Assembly: GCF_006968745.1 (NCBI RefSeq)
Contig: NZ_CP030119.1
Span: forward strand, 186,001 to 250,000
DNA: 64,000 bases
Reading direction: 5' to 3'
Origin: Brasilonema sennae CENA114
GTDB lineage: Bacteria > Cyanobacteriota > Cyanobacteriia > Cyanobacteriales > Nostocaceae
The notes beneath the pieces are model-generated. The model was given only the letters and a program-made list of their open reading frames with translations, was not told where the DNA came from and ran no database searches. Below, in pieces: positions 50,800-59,429 of the stretch. Made by a program: the position numbers and the translations under genes. Within the stretch, counting starts at the first letter, position 1; every line of letters starts with the position of its first letter.

Positions 50800-52098
50800 A
50801 TGTACACACCACTGCATCTCAAATATCGCCCCCAGCAACTTTCACAAATAATTGGACAAGAACATATTGTACGCACTCTGGATAATGCAATCCTCTCAGG
50901 AGGAAGTCACTCCACGAACGCACTCAGCAAAATTGCCCCAGCCTATCTATTTACAGGTCCCAAGGGTACAGGTAAAACCAGTACAGCCCGCATTCTCGCC
51001 AAATCCCTCAACTGTCTATCGACAGAAGAACCAACAACCAAACCCTGCGGTGAGTGCAATTCTTGTCAGACTATTTCTCACTCCTCATCCCTTGATGTAA
51101 CCGAACTCGACGCCGCCAGTCACTCAGGAGTAGATAACATCCGCGAGATAGTCTCTAACCTTCAACTTAAACCAATCGAGAGTAGGCGCAAAATTTTAAT
51201 AGTAGATGAATGTCATGCCCTTTCTCACCAATCGTGGCAAGCATTACTCAAAACAGTAGAACAACCACCAACCCATGTTGTATTCATCTTCTGTACCACC
51301 GAGGTACACAAGGTTCCAGAAACTATCATCTCCCGCTGCCAAAAGTTTGACTTTAGAAGAGTTTCCCTCTCACTAGTTGTAGATTACCTGGAAAAAGTTG
51401 CCCACCAAGAAAGTATAAATATCACTCCTACAGCATTAACCGCCATCGCTAAAGCTTGCCACGGACACCTACGCGACTCACTCAAACTCCTAGACCAACT
51501 AACCTTACTAGGATTCGGGGAAATCACTCCCAACTGGGTATGGGAACTATCAGGTACTATTCCCGAACACGATTTAGTCACTTTCTGTGAAAATATTACC
51601 AAGGGAGAAATGACAGGCAATTTAGGCATTCTCCAAGATTGGATGAAATATGGCAAGCACCCAATCACCATCCACACTAGTCTTGTCAGCTTTCTAAAAG
51701 ACCTACTTATCTGCAAAACCAACCCGAATGGCAGAAATCTCACTGAACTAGAGGAGGACACCTGGAAGGAACTTACAACAATCTCCAAATCGTGGAGTAT
51801 TAACCACATTCAGTCGGCGATCGCACTCCTAATGGCACGTCAAAATCTCATGCGAGATGAAGGCGCGCACCTATGGTTGCAAGCTACCCTTATCGAGATA
51901 GTTTCAACCACAAGCAGTCCCCAAGCTCAACCCTGGAAGAATTGGAAAACTGCCCAAGATGCCATTAATTGGGGGAAAGAACAACTACCCCATCTATCAC
52001 AAGCGCAGTTGCAGGAACACTGGCAGAAGCTTACACCCATTAATGGAAAAAAGGCTCCAGCATGGGTACAACTAGTAGAAAAGCTTCAAACTGCGTAA
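50800..52098 (+). CDS. dnaX: DNA polymerase III gamma/tau clamp-loader subunit
   Basis: A 432-residue protein. LKYRPQQLSQIIGQEHIVRTL begins the AAA domain. Walker A is GPKGTGKT (53-60), the zinc module C72, C83, C86, C89 (KPCGECNSC), Walker B ILIVDECHAL, and the SRC motif at 178-180. That is a complete, active clamp loader ATPase subunit. It is short like a gamma protein, and lacks the long tau extension that binds the chromosomal polymerase. The loader is completed by the HolA and HolB genes downstream. Confidence 0.95.
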   Translation: MYTPLHLKYRPQQLSQIIGQEHIVRTLDNAILSGGSHSTNALSKIAPAYLFTGPKGTGKTSTARILAKSLNCLSTEEPTTKPCGECNSCQTISHSSSLDVTELDAASHSGVDNIREIVSNLQLKPIESRRKILIVDECHALSHQSWQALLKTVEQPPTHVVFIFCTTEVHKVPETIISRCQKFDFRRVSLSLVVDYLEKVAHQESINITPTALTAIAKACHGHLRDSLKLLDQLTLLGFGEITPNWVWELSGTIPEHDLVTFCENITKGEMTGNLGILQDWMKYGKHPITIHTSLVSFLKDLLICKTNPNGRNLTELEEDTWKELTTISKSWSINHIQSAIALLMARQNLMRDEGAHLWLQATLIEIVSTTSSPQAQPWKNWKTAQDAINWGKEQLPHLSQAQLQEHWQKLTPINGKKAPAWVQLVEKLQTA

Positions 52099-52112
52099 AA
52101 ATACTTTTCGCC

Positions 52113-52219
52113 TCAGAAAAATCAAACATCCACTTTCCCCAATTTTTGAGGGGAGATTTTTTCTGATAGAAGCAGATAATTAAGCCTTCTCGACGTAAAA
52201 CACTTGGAGTGTTTTCGAG
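52113..52219 (+). terminator. two hairpins between dnaX and the polymerase gene
   Basis: The first is CAGAAAAATC...TTTCCCC paired with GGGGA...GATTTTTTCTG (about 52113-52166). The second (52189-52219) is CTCG..AAAACACT with AGTGTTTTCGAG. The T-rich first stem looks like a terminator, so the polymerase gene may have its own promoter. Confidence 0.55.
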
Positions 52220-52293
52220 GGCGAATATCAGAGTAAACACTACATTATCGACATCAAAAATTTGGTATTTGTAATTCGTAAAGTTCAGAATTT

Positions 52294-54108
52294 ATGAGTT
52301 ATAACCATAGAAATTTTATTACCAAATTTGGTAATAAAATTATAGTTGATGAGGAAAAACTCGACATATTCTGGGAAGAGACCACTCTTATACCGAAGTG
52401 GCAACCTACAGTAAATATTTCGACCTACTCTAGCCTCAAAACTCTGGTAGTCGATATTGAAACAGCAGGAATCAACCCAAGAGAGAATCGCATCTATGCA
52501 ATTGGCTGTATGAGTGAAATGGGGAAAGTCTCCATTTTTATGGATATCTCCGAAAGCAAAATCCTCATCTCGTTTCTTAAACACCTAGAAATAAGCAAAC
52601 TAGACGTAATTTATACCTACAATGGGACTGAGTTTGACCTACCGTTTATTATCACCCGCTGCGAATTACATGGCATCGCTCATCCCTTTAGAATTGCATC
52701 TAGAACGCGCACTATCGGAACTGCCCAGGTACATGGTACACCACTAACTATCCGAGAAGTATTCATCCGAAACAGCCTGCATATAGATATCTATATCTGC
52801 GTTCTCAGATGGGATTTCGTCGCTAAGTCCCTTACCAACGGACGGTCACTCAAACAAGCCGTCCTGGAAATGGGATTACGCTCTCAAGCGAGACTTGTTC
52901 TCTCCTATGAGGAAATTCTAGTTTGCTGGAAAGCTGGTTGGGGTAGTGAGGGATGGCAGAAAATTAAGGAGTATCTTACTTACGACTTAGAAGATACCCA
53001 ACTCATAGCGTCGAGGCTAGTACCCTCATATTACTACGAAGCGCTAGTTGTACCGGGAATGAACCTTCAACAACTAGCCCTCGCAGGTAATGGTACCAAG
53101 TGGGAGAGAATTTTCGAGCATCACTACCAAGGGATAAAACCTAAACCCGACCGCAAGTACAAATTCCAAGGGGGAATAGCGTATTCTGTTCCCGGACTGT
53201 ATAAGAAAGTTGGATACATAGACATTAGTTCAATGTATCCCAATGCCATACTGTCTTTTGGGATTGTCTCTTGTAAGGATACAGATCGCATTGGGTTAAG
53301 CATTTTGCAATATTTAGTCAAAGAAAAATCAAGGCTGGAACAACTTGCTAAGACTGGAGATATTGTTGCCAAGGAAAAAAGAGAATCCACCAAAGTCCTA
53401 GCTAATTCTCAGTTTGGGTTCTTCGGCACATCTGAACTTGCCTTTAATGATATGGAAGCAGCAGCCCTGGTAACAGCTTATGGTCGGCGTATCCTACAGT
53501 TTATGATTGAGGTAATCAATCAAGCTGGCGCAGTCCCTATAGAAGTTGATACTGATGGTGTGTTTTTTACCCACCCTAATGTAGAAGAGGTGTACGCCAT
53601 ACTTCAATCTCAATTACCCAAAGGGATAATCGTCAAACTAGAATTTATTGCCGAAGCCATGTTTATTCCCGAAAGGGGAACTAAGAACTATCTCTTGTGG
53701 CTAAAAGATGGCAGGATTATCCGCAAAGGTAGTTGGAGAAGTCGCTCTCGCTCAAAACTAGAAAAAGAATTTCCTGTTGAATATTTAACCTATTTCATTC
53801 AAAATCAGCTACGCGCAGAGGAACATTACAAAAATGTCAAATCGCAGATCTCATCAAGAGACTACCCAAAAGATAAACTCGCCATCACTCGCAAAATTCG
53901 TGAAGGTGAAAAAGAACTTCTAAAACTAGGAAAACCTGGAGATATCGTCACCTACTATTACAGCATTCAAGGTGTAACAAATATAAAAAGTTCGCAGAAC
54001 TATTCATCACAGTATTATCTCAATTTACTTGCCCAAAAACGACTAGAAATCTTGCAAATAGCAAACCCTCAAATGCTAGACAGTCGCAAACAATTGACCC
54101 TATTCTAA
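52294..54108 (+). CDS. family B DNA polymerase with C-terminal clamp-binding motif
   Basis: A 604-residue family B polymerase. Exonuclease motifs: DIET (54-57), YTYNGTEFDLPF (107-118) and YDLED (230-234). Polymerase motifs: DISSMYPN (310-317), KVLANSQFGFFG (367-378) and DTDG (419-422). All catalytic acids are present, so both proofreading and synthesis should work. The chain is shorter than most phage or archaeal PolB. It ends in RKQLTLF, a bacterial clamp motif. It sits between dnaX and holA in the plasmid replisome block, pointing to replicative use. A perfect 30-bp palindrome overlaps codons 7-16. Confidence 0.9.
   Translation: MSYNHRNFITKFGNKIIVDEEKLDIFWEETTLIPKWQPTVNISTYSSLKTLVVDIETAGINPRENRIYAIGCMSEMGKVSIFMDISESKILISFLKHLEISKLDVIYTYNGTEFDLPFIITRCELHGIAHPFRIASRTRTIGTAQVHGTPLTIREVFIRNSLHIDIYICVLRWDFVAKSLTNGRSLKQAVLEMGLRSQARLVLSYEEILVCWKAGWGSEGWQKIKEYLTYDLEDTQLIASRLVPSYYYEALVVPGMNLQQLALAGNGTKWERIFEHHYQGIKPKPDRKYKFQGGIAYSVPGLYKKVGYIDISSMYPNAILSFGIVSCKDTDRIGLSILQYLVKEKSRLEQLAKTGDIVAKEKRESTKVLANSQFGFFGTSELAFNDMEAAALVTAYGRRILQFMIEVINQAGAVPIEVDTDGVFFTHPNVEEVYAILQSQLPKGIIVKLEFIAEAMFIPERGTKNYLLWLKDGRIIRKGSWRSRSRSKLEKEFPVEYLTYFIQNQLRAEEHYKNVKSQISSRDYPKDKLAITRKIREGEKELLKLGKPGDIVTYYYSIQGVTNIKSSQNYSSQYYLNLLAQKRLEILQIANPQMLDSRKQLTLF
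52312..52341. repeat. 30-bp perfect palindrome at the start of the polymerase gene
   Basis: The half-site AATTTTATTACCAAA is followed directly by its reverse complement. It lies 18 bp after the assigned ATG. If the ATG is correct it encodes NFITKFGNKI. It could be an operator or an mRNA hairpin that hides the ribosome site, or mark a start farther downstream. Confidence 0.75.
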
Positions 54109-54110
54109 CA

Positions 54111-54902
54111 ATGGCTAAAAAATTATCACTACTCAACAAAAAACAACGCAAGTGGTTAGATAATTTCTTGAAAGACAAACCCCACGCCAGATTAACCAAC
54201 GTCTATGATTTATTAGATGGCGACCGGGTTATTGAAGTTGAATGGTGGGAACATACCATACCTGTAGTTCTTGATAGCCATACTTTCATTCGAGGAAATA
54301 TATCTTATAAGCTTAAAGTCAAATTGCGCAAGTTTGGCGATCCCAGAAAAACAGCAAACTTTTCCTATAAGATGACCCCAGCTCAAAAGCAAACCGTACC
54401 CTACAGACTCAAAGAACAACTATCACTTGAACTCCCACAAGCTTACTTGATACCCACTCCCCAAAATCCTGTGGTTGTCAAAACCAAGGAGGTTAAACAA
54501 AAAAGAAGTTACCGGGGAAAAGTTACGCATGTCACCCAACAAACTCTACCTCTATCAGGTATAACTGCCCAACTAAATGAGATAAATCTTAAAAGCAGTG
54601 GTGTACCTCTATCAGAACAAGAACTACTTCTAGAAACTACACCACACTTTGATTTAGATACTGGCAAGGAAATCAAACTTCCCACTGCTATCATCAAAAT
54701 TCTTAATGAGAAAAAAGCAAGTTTTCAGGAGTGGGAGTCGGCTATTTCACTATATCAAGTAGCAGGTGCATCTGCTATATTACAATACCTCAATGAGTTA
54801 GATAACTGGCGCAATTATCACGGGAACCAATCAGTTAAACATCCTACAATCAGGGTAAGAAAGCAAACCGAAAATGAAAAAGTAAATTTCAAGGAGGTAT
54901 AA
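54111..54902 (+). CDS. unknown protein coupled to the family B polymerase
   Basis: A 263-residue protein starting two bases after the polymerase stop. The N-terminal part is basic (MAKKLSLLNKKQRKWLDNFLKDKPHARLTNVYDLLDGDRVIEVEWWEHTIPVVLDSHTFIRGNISYKLKVKLRKFG) and looks like a small beta-rich DNA- or RNA-binding fold. The centre has KQKRSYRGKVTHV. No known motif is present. Tight linkage suggests a polymerase partner or accessory subunit. It is not a clamp loader protein. Confidence 0.5.
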   Translation: MAKKLSLLNKKQRKWLDNFLKDKPHARLTNVYDLLDGDRVIEVEWWEHTIPVVLDSHTFIRGNISYKLKVKLRKFGDPRKTANFSYKMTPAQKQTVPYRLKEQLSLELPQAYLIPTPQNPVVVKTKEVKQKRSYRGKVTHVTQQTLPLSGITAQLNEINLKSSGVPLSEQELLLETTPHFDLDTGKEIKLPTAIIKILNEKKASFQEWESAISLYQVAGASAILQYLNELDNWRNYHGNQSVKHPTIRVRKQTENEKVNFKEV

Positions 54903-55148
54903 GTAGCAAAATTTCCTGAATAAATAATGCAAAGAACCCTCGCCGACTGCCGCGAACTGTTAAACATCAATGCAGCCAAAAAAGTACGGTCATAAAACAA
55001 AAATATTCTGCTAGGTTAATAAATTTAGCAGTTATTTTTTAGAATCAAACCAAAGCTAAAAAAAGCTATTGTATAAAGTCTACAAGATTTATTTACCACC
55101 ACTTACTGGCTAACGCAAGTATATATAAAAAAATCCAGCAATATACCC
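54903..55148. other. intergenic region before holA
   Basis: A 246-bp A+T-rich spacer with no coding frame. It may hold a promoter for holA. Confidence 0.3.
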
Positions 55149-56102
55149 ATGCCAGTAAAATTCATCTATGGGGAAGATACCCATTCAATTTCAAAAAGGG
55201 TAGAACAATTAATCAAATATTTTACTACCCAAGAGTGGGAAATATTCAACTACATCCGAGTTGATAACAAAACGTCAGCAATATCCCAAGCAATAATAGA
55301 AGTGATGACAATTCCTTTCGGAGAAGGAGGAAAGATTGTCCACATCACAGATGGAACGATATTAAACAAATGCCCGGATGAAATAATTTTATCATTCAAA
55401 GAAACTCTTCCCAAAATACCCAAACAAAACCTACTGTTAATTACTTCACAAAGCAAGCCTGATGGCAGAAGTAAAGCCGTCAAAGAACTACTTCAACACG
55501 CTGAGATTGAAGAATTTCCCCTCATCTCCAGTTGGGATAAAGAAGGGATAGAAAAACTCATTCAAGCTGCACTAAAAACCCACTTCTTAAAGCTTGCTCC
55601 CACCGCCATAAGCTATCTAGTAGAGGCAATTGGAAACAATACTGCAAGGCTCGATAGCGAACTCGCCAAGCTTGCTATCTACGCTCAAGGGGAAAAACTA
55701 GATATTGAGGATATCTCACACTTAGTTAGCAACAACAATACCAGTTGTACTGGACTTGCCCACGCCATCAAAAATAGTAAAGCTAATACAGCAGCACAAA
55801 TACTTTATCGCCTGCTAGACAATAACGAACACGCTCTCAAGATAGTCGCTACTCTCATAAGTTACTTCCGCACTTGGCTAATTACCAAAGCTGGGGTAGA
55901 AGAAAAACTGAGCGACAACAAAATCTCAACACTCGCCTCACTCAACAATCCCAAAAGGCTGTACTTCCTCAAAAAAGAAGTTGAAACTGTAAGCGCCCTC
56001 AAACTTAAACAAACCCTCATAGCACTGATCCAACTTGAGGGCGAACTTAAGTCTGGCATTGACAACTTCACCCCTACCATCATTAAAATCTGCACCCTAT
56101 GA
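55149..56102 (+). CDS. holA: DNA polymerase III delta subunit
   Basis: A 317-residue protein. The order is that of delta: FIYGEDTHSISKRVEQLIKYF, then NLLLITSQSKPDGRSKAVKELLQHAEIEEFPLISSWDKEGIEKLIQ, then LAPTAISYLVEAIGNNTARLDSELAKLAIYAQGEKLDIEDISHLV and the helical C-terminus with LIALIQLEGELKSG. No Walker A is present, as expected for this stator/wrench subunit that opens the clamp. Its stop overlaps the holB start (ATGA). Confidence 0.85.
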   Translation: MPVKFIYGEDTHSISKRVEQLIKYFTTQEWEIFNYIRVDNKTSAISQAIIEVMTIPFGEGGKIVHITDGTILNKCPDEIILSFKETLPKIPKQNLLLITSQSKPDGRSKAVKELLQHAEIEEFPLISSWDKEGIEKLIQAALKTHFLKLAPTAISYLVEAIGNNTARLDSELAKLAIYAQGEKLDIEDISHLVSNNNTSCTGLAHAIKNSKANTAAQILYRLLDNNEHALKIVATLISYFRTWLITKAGVEEKLSDNKISTLASLNNPKRLYFLKKEVETVSALKLKQTLIALIQLEGELKSGIDNFTPTIIKICTL

Positions 56103-56941
56103 ACAACCTCTTTAACGAGATAGTCGCTCAGCATACCGCAAAACTTATCTTAAATAGCGCGATCGCCTCACAGAGGCAGCTCCTCCGAACCATCGCAAGC
56201 GGTAAAATTGCCTCTGCCTACTTATTTACCAGCACCGTCGAAGGAGTAGGTAAAACCAAAACCGCCCTTTTATTTGCCTCCTACATCTGTAGCACCACAG
56301 ACATGCTGAAAGTACACCCGCAAGAGGAAAATTCCACTATCGGAGTAGAACAGGTACGGGAAATCATCACCTTTGTTTCAACTTCTCCTATTCAAAGCAA
56401 TCACAAAGTAGTAATTATCCACGACTGCGACACCATTACACCCACCGCCGCCAACGCCCTACTCAAAACCTTAGAGGAACCAGGAAAAGGAATATTTATT
56501 CTTATCACATCCCAAGCCCAGAATATACTGCCTACCATCAAAAGTAGGTGTCAAATAGTACCATTTGCTCAACTACCTATTGACGAAGTAAAAACTATTC
56601 TGGAAAAACAGAAAATATTCTTACACCAAGACATACTCAAACTTTGTTCGGGCAGTCCAGGTCGCGCGATCGCATTCCACAATTTGTTAAATTCCATACC
56701 TGAAAGCATACTCGACCAACTGCAATTACCTCCCAAAAATGTAATTACAGCCCTGGATGTCAGTAATTGGACAAGTAAACAGGATAAATCAACTCAAGCT
56801 TTATTACTCACCTACTTACAAGCAAACTGGTGGGAAAAGACTAAAAGCACCGAGCTGCTTGCCAAATTTACAATAGCAAGAGAACAATTCCAATGTCACA
56901 TATCAACTAGAAACGTGTGGGATAACCTGTTCATACCCTAA
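56099..56941 (+). CDS. holB: DNA polymerase III delta' subunit
   Basis: A 280-residue protein. The P-loop reads TSTVEGVGKTKT (about 44-55), with the first glycine replaced by serine but GKT kept. VVIIHDCDTITPTAANALLKTLEEP is the Walker B region, and LPTIKSRCQIV contains the SRC motif. It is shorter than the chromosomal protein. Delta' normally does not hydrolyse ATP; here GKT is intact, so binding is possible. Translation is coupled to holA. With DnaX and delta it completes a clamp loader. Confidence 0.85.
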   Translation: MNNLFNEIVAQHTAKLILNSAIASQRQLLRTIASGKIASAYLFTSTVEGVGKTKTALLFASYICSTTDMLKVHPQEENSTIGVEQVREIITFVSTSPIQSNHKVVIIHDCDTITPTAANALLKTLEEPGKGIFILITSQAQNILPTIKSRCQIVPFAQLPIDEVKTILEKQKIFLHQDILKLCSGSPGRAIAFHNLLNSIPESILDQLQLPPKNVITALDVSNWTSKQDKSTQALLLTYLQANWWEKTKSTELLAKFTIAREQFQCHISTRNVWDNLFIP

Positions 56942-56962
56942 AAAATCATCGTTACATACCAA

Positions 56963-57001
56963 CAAGCCGTCAGCTAATTTCTACTAGCTAGCGGCTTTTT
57001 C
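56963..57001 (+). terminator. terminator after holB
   Basis: AAGCCGTCAGCTA pairs with TAGCTAGCGGCTT around a seven-base loop, followed by T residues. It is followed two bases later by an ATG, so it may be a read-through element. Confidence 0.75.
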
Positions 57002-57014
57002 TATGGAGATTAAA

Positions 57015-57665
57015 ATGCAACAACAAAGCCTATTTGATATTGAACAAACAATCAAAAATAGTAAATTAAAAGGAGAGAAAATACTAACTCCTAACCTTCA
57101 AAAGATGCTTAAGATTCTAGCCAGCATGGGGATGGATAGAAAGGTATTCGCTTGTTTGTTAGAACTAGCAGAGGTGGATGCACAATTAATTAAATATTTA
57201 GCTGGTCCCACAATCACTGGTGGGCGAGAATGGAGAGATACTATCCCCAGTTGGGTGTGGCAAGCAATTGTAATTGACAGATTAGATACAATCCTAGAGG
57301 AGGTAGATAAAGGGGAGATCGGGAAACTTGCTACTCCAAGCGAAGTACTTGCTGTAATGATGCCAATCACATTTGAGGTTCCACTGTCTTGGGAGTGGAC
57401 CAACGTTTATCTTTATTGCAGTCATACTAGCCTTATCAAGCACCAACCATTCCCAAACTATAATTATGACAAACTGTGGGAAAGTATTGGTAGCACCCCT
57501 ATCAATTACAAACAAATCCAGCATGATTATGAAAACATCGCCACCGATATCCGCACTCGTGTCATCAAGAGTGCAAGCAACGAATGGGGTAAGAAGCTTA
57601 AGCAAAAACCCTTAGAAAGTAATCAATCTACAGAGATAAATAATCCACAATTATCACTGTTTTAA
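57015..57665 (+). CDS. unknown protein with clamp-binding motifs at both ends
   Basis: A 216-residue protein if it starts at ATG 57015, which has GGAG six bases upstream; ATG 57003 is possible. The N-terminus reads MQQQSLFDIEQ and the C-terminus NNPQLSLF. Both resemble the bacterial clamp motif QL[SD]LF. The centre is helical with no known catalytic pattern (ASMGMDRKVFACLLELAEVDAQLIKYLAG...LDTILEEVDKGEIGKLATPSEVLAVMMPI). It follows holB in the replisome block. I infer a clamp partner, but no enzyme family is evident. Confidence 0.6.
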   Translation: MQQQSLFDIEQTIKNSKLKGEKILTPNLQKMLKILASMGMDRKVFACLLELAEVDAQLIKYLAGPTITGGREWRDTIPSWVWQAIVIDRLDTILEEVDKGEIGKLATPSEVLAVMMPITFEVPLSWEWTNVYLYCSHTSLIKHQPFPNYNYDKLWESIGSTPINYKQIQHDYENIATDIRTRVIKSASNEWGKKLKQKPLESNQSTEINNPQLSLF

Positions 57666-57717
57666 ACAACTATTACCTACTACCCAGTGACAGTTGTGCA
57701 ACCATACATCAAGTATT

Positions 57718-57749
57718 ATCAGGATTGGTTAAACCAACCTGATTTTTTC
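57718..57749. terminator. bidirectional terminator between convergent genes
   Basis: ATCAGG and CCTGAT flank a TTGGTT/AACCAA stem with T6 on the + strand. It separates the 57.0 kb gene from the minus-strand gene at 57.8 kb. Confidence 0.75.
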
Positions 57750-57757
57750 TTCTTCAT

Positions 57758-58744
57758 CTACAATTTTGCAGCATCTTTTCTACCTCGTTCGTAAAAGGGT
57801 AACAGGTTAGAAAAAGCTTCTCGCAGGAGCCAATTTCTACCTTCCTGCCATTCCTCAACCCCAGAAGTAGTAATAAAATAACCAATCCTATAAACAGCAG
57901 CAACCAACAATGATTGAAAGGTAGTAGAGACGCGAGAATTAAATGGAATCGACATTATCTCGTCAAGGCGATTAGCATCATACCCGTGACCAACAAATAC
58001 GTAATACACTATCCTGTGGACTAATTTTGATAAGAATACAGTGCGGTCAGTCCATTTTTCAATATAGGGTTTACATTGAAAATAACCATCTGGCAATAAC
58101 CCAAGTTCAATATCAAATTCAGCCCTTTCAACATCATCCATACCTGACAAAAAATCTTCAATTTTATCATCTATATCGCTATTACCCATACCAAAACCAC
58201 CCTCAGCTGCAATCTCAAGCGCAAGATAATGCAGCGCCAATCCCCACATAAGACTATCTGAGTCCTCAATTCCAGTTAGGGAAAAACAATCTGTTCCATT
58301 AAAATATTTTTTACCCATAGTTTGAAGGCTCTGATAAACTATCCTACGCGCAAAATATTGGTCAGCAGGATTAATAAACTTTCCCTTAAGCTCACCATCT
58401 ACTAAATACATTGCAATTGCCACAAGAGCATAATAGGAAGCATCATGCAAGCAAGTCGGGTTGGGAGAAAGAAGGTCTACCAAACGAAGTGACATCACCT
58501 CATCCCAAGCACCAATCCTAACTGTGTTAGATACCTTCCTAAAATGTTCAACATCCGGACCACCATTTCTATCCCACCATTCAGAATTGTCTACAAGTAA
58601 AGGTGACGAGTAATCAGCACTCTCAATTCTTTGTTGATCTTCGTCATACTGCATCCACATCAGAGCGAGCATGACCAACTTACATTTGACAAATCTGGAT
58701 TGAAGCGATCGCATTGAGTCTATTTCTAATTTAAATGTTTCCAT
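57758..58744 (-). CDS. hypothetical protein, 328 residues
   Basis: A 328-residue helical protein. The N-terminus (METFKLEIDSMRSLQSRFVKCKLVMLALMWMQYDEDQQRIESADYSSPLLVDNSEWWDRNGGPDVEHFRKVSNTV) and C-terminus (EGRNWLLREAFSNLLPFYERGRKDAAKL) look compact. The centre has acidic DDKIEDFLSGMDDVERAEFDIEL. No known fold or motif. It is the only minus-strand gene between the replisome and SSB genes and is divergent from the SSB gene, so the 58.75-58.9 kb gap may hold promoters for both. Confidence 0.5.
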   Translation of the reverse strand: METFKLEIDSMRSLQSRFVKCKLVMLALMWMQYDEDQQRIESADYSSPLLVDNSEWWDRNGGPDVEHFRKVSNTVRIGAWDEVMSLRLVDLLSPNPTCLHDASYYALVAIAMYLVDGELKGKFINPADQYFARRIVYQSLQTMGKKYFNGTDCFSLTGIEDSDSLMWGLALHYLALEIAAEGGFGMGNSDIDDKIEDFLSGMDDVERAEFDIELGLLPDGYFQCKPYIEKWTDRTVFLSKLVHRIVYYVFVGHGYDANRLDEIMSIPFNSRVSTTFQSLLVAAVYRIGYFITTSGVEEWQEGRNWLLREAFSNLLPFYERGRKDAAKL

Positions 58745-58915
58745 AAAAAATTAATAAATCGATACATATATATTTCCCATATCTACAATTTTTATACCAA
58801 TAAATAAACAAAATATCAGAAAAATTATGACTTGCTCCACACAGTTACAAACAACCACAAACTAACAAGTGCTAACGCAGTAGAAATGTAAAGTATTAAA
58901 AATTTCACAAATCCT

Positions 58916-59299
58916 ATGAGCGACTATCTCAATCGTATTACAATCGTCGGACGCTGCGGTCAAAATCCGGACATTCGCTACTTTGAAAGTGGCTCGGTAA
59001 AAGCAAGTATTTCGGTTGCAGTTAGACCTCCCTACAAAAGTGAAACAGCATTATGGTTTGACCTCATCGCCTGGGGTTCAACAGCTGAGGTAATCGCAAA
59101 TTACGTCAAAAAGGGAACCCAAATTTCCATATTAGGCGAGTTCGGATTTGATAGATGGACAGACAAAAACTCAGGTGCAATGCGCTCTAAACCCGTAGTA
59201 ACTGTCCAAACAATCGAATTATTAGGTTCTCCTCGCAGTGAAGATAAATCCTCCTTACAGGAAGAACAAACCATAAGCCTAGCTAACGCCAATTTCTAA
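58916..59299 (+). CDS. ssb: single-stranded DNA-binding protein (OB fold, no acidic tail)
   Basis: A 127-residue protein with a typical SSB OB fold: MSDYLNRITIVGRCGQNPDIRYFESGSVKASISVAVRPP, then ALWFDLIAWGSTAEVIANYVKKGTQISILGEFGFDRWTDKNSG. It ends QTISLANANF and lacks the DxPF tail used for protein recruitment. It would coat DNA but not recruit partners through the standard tail. A second protein with that tail is encoded just downstream. It belongs to the plasmid replisome block. Confidence 0.85.
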   Translation: MSDYLNRITIVGRCGQNPDIRYFESGSVKASISVAVRPPYKSETALWFDLIAWGSTAEVIANYVKKGTQISILGEFGFDRWTDKNSGAMRSKPVVTVQTIELLGSPRSEDKSSLQEEQTISLANANF

Positions 59300-59429
59300 G
59301 GACAGTCTCGTGCCTTGAGTTGTCCCGCGTTGAGAAAACTATCTGGTAAAAATGTCTGTGCAAAAAAATAGTCCTCAGCCCAAAGTAACTGGTTGGGGAG
59401 TAGTCAATTAGTGAAAAAACTACAATACC

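Noticed and set aside
52294..54108. Stand-alone DnaQ-type exonuclease
   Set aside because: Polymerase motifs A, B and C (DISSMYPN, KxxxNSxFGxxG, DTDG) are all present, so it is a full family B polymerase.
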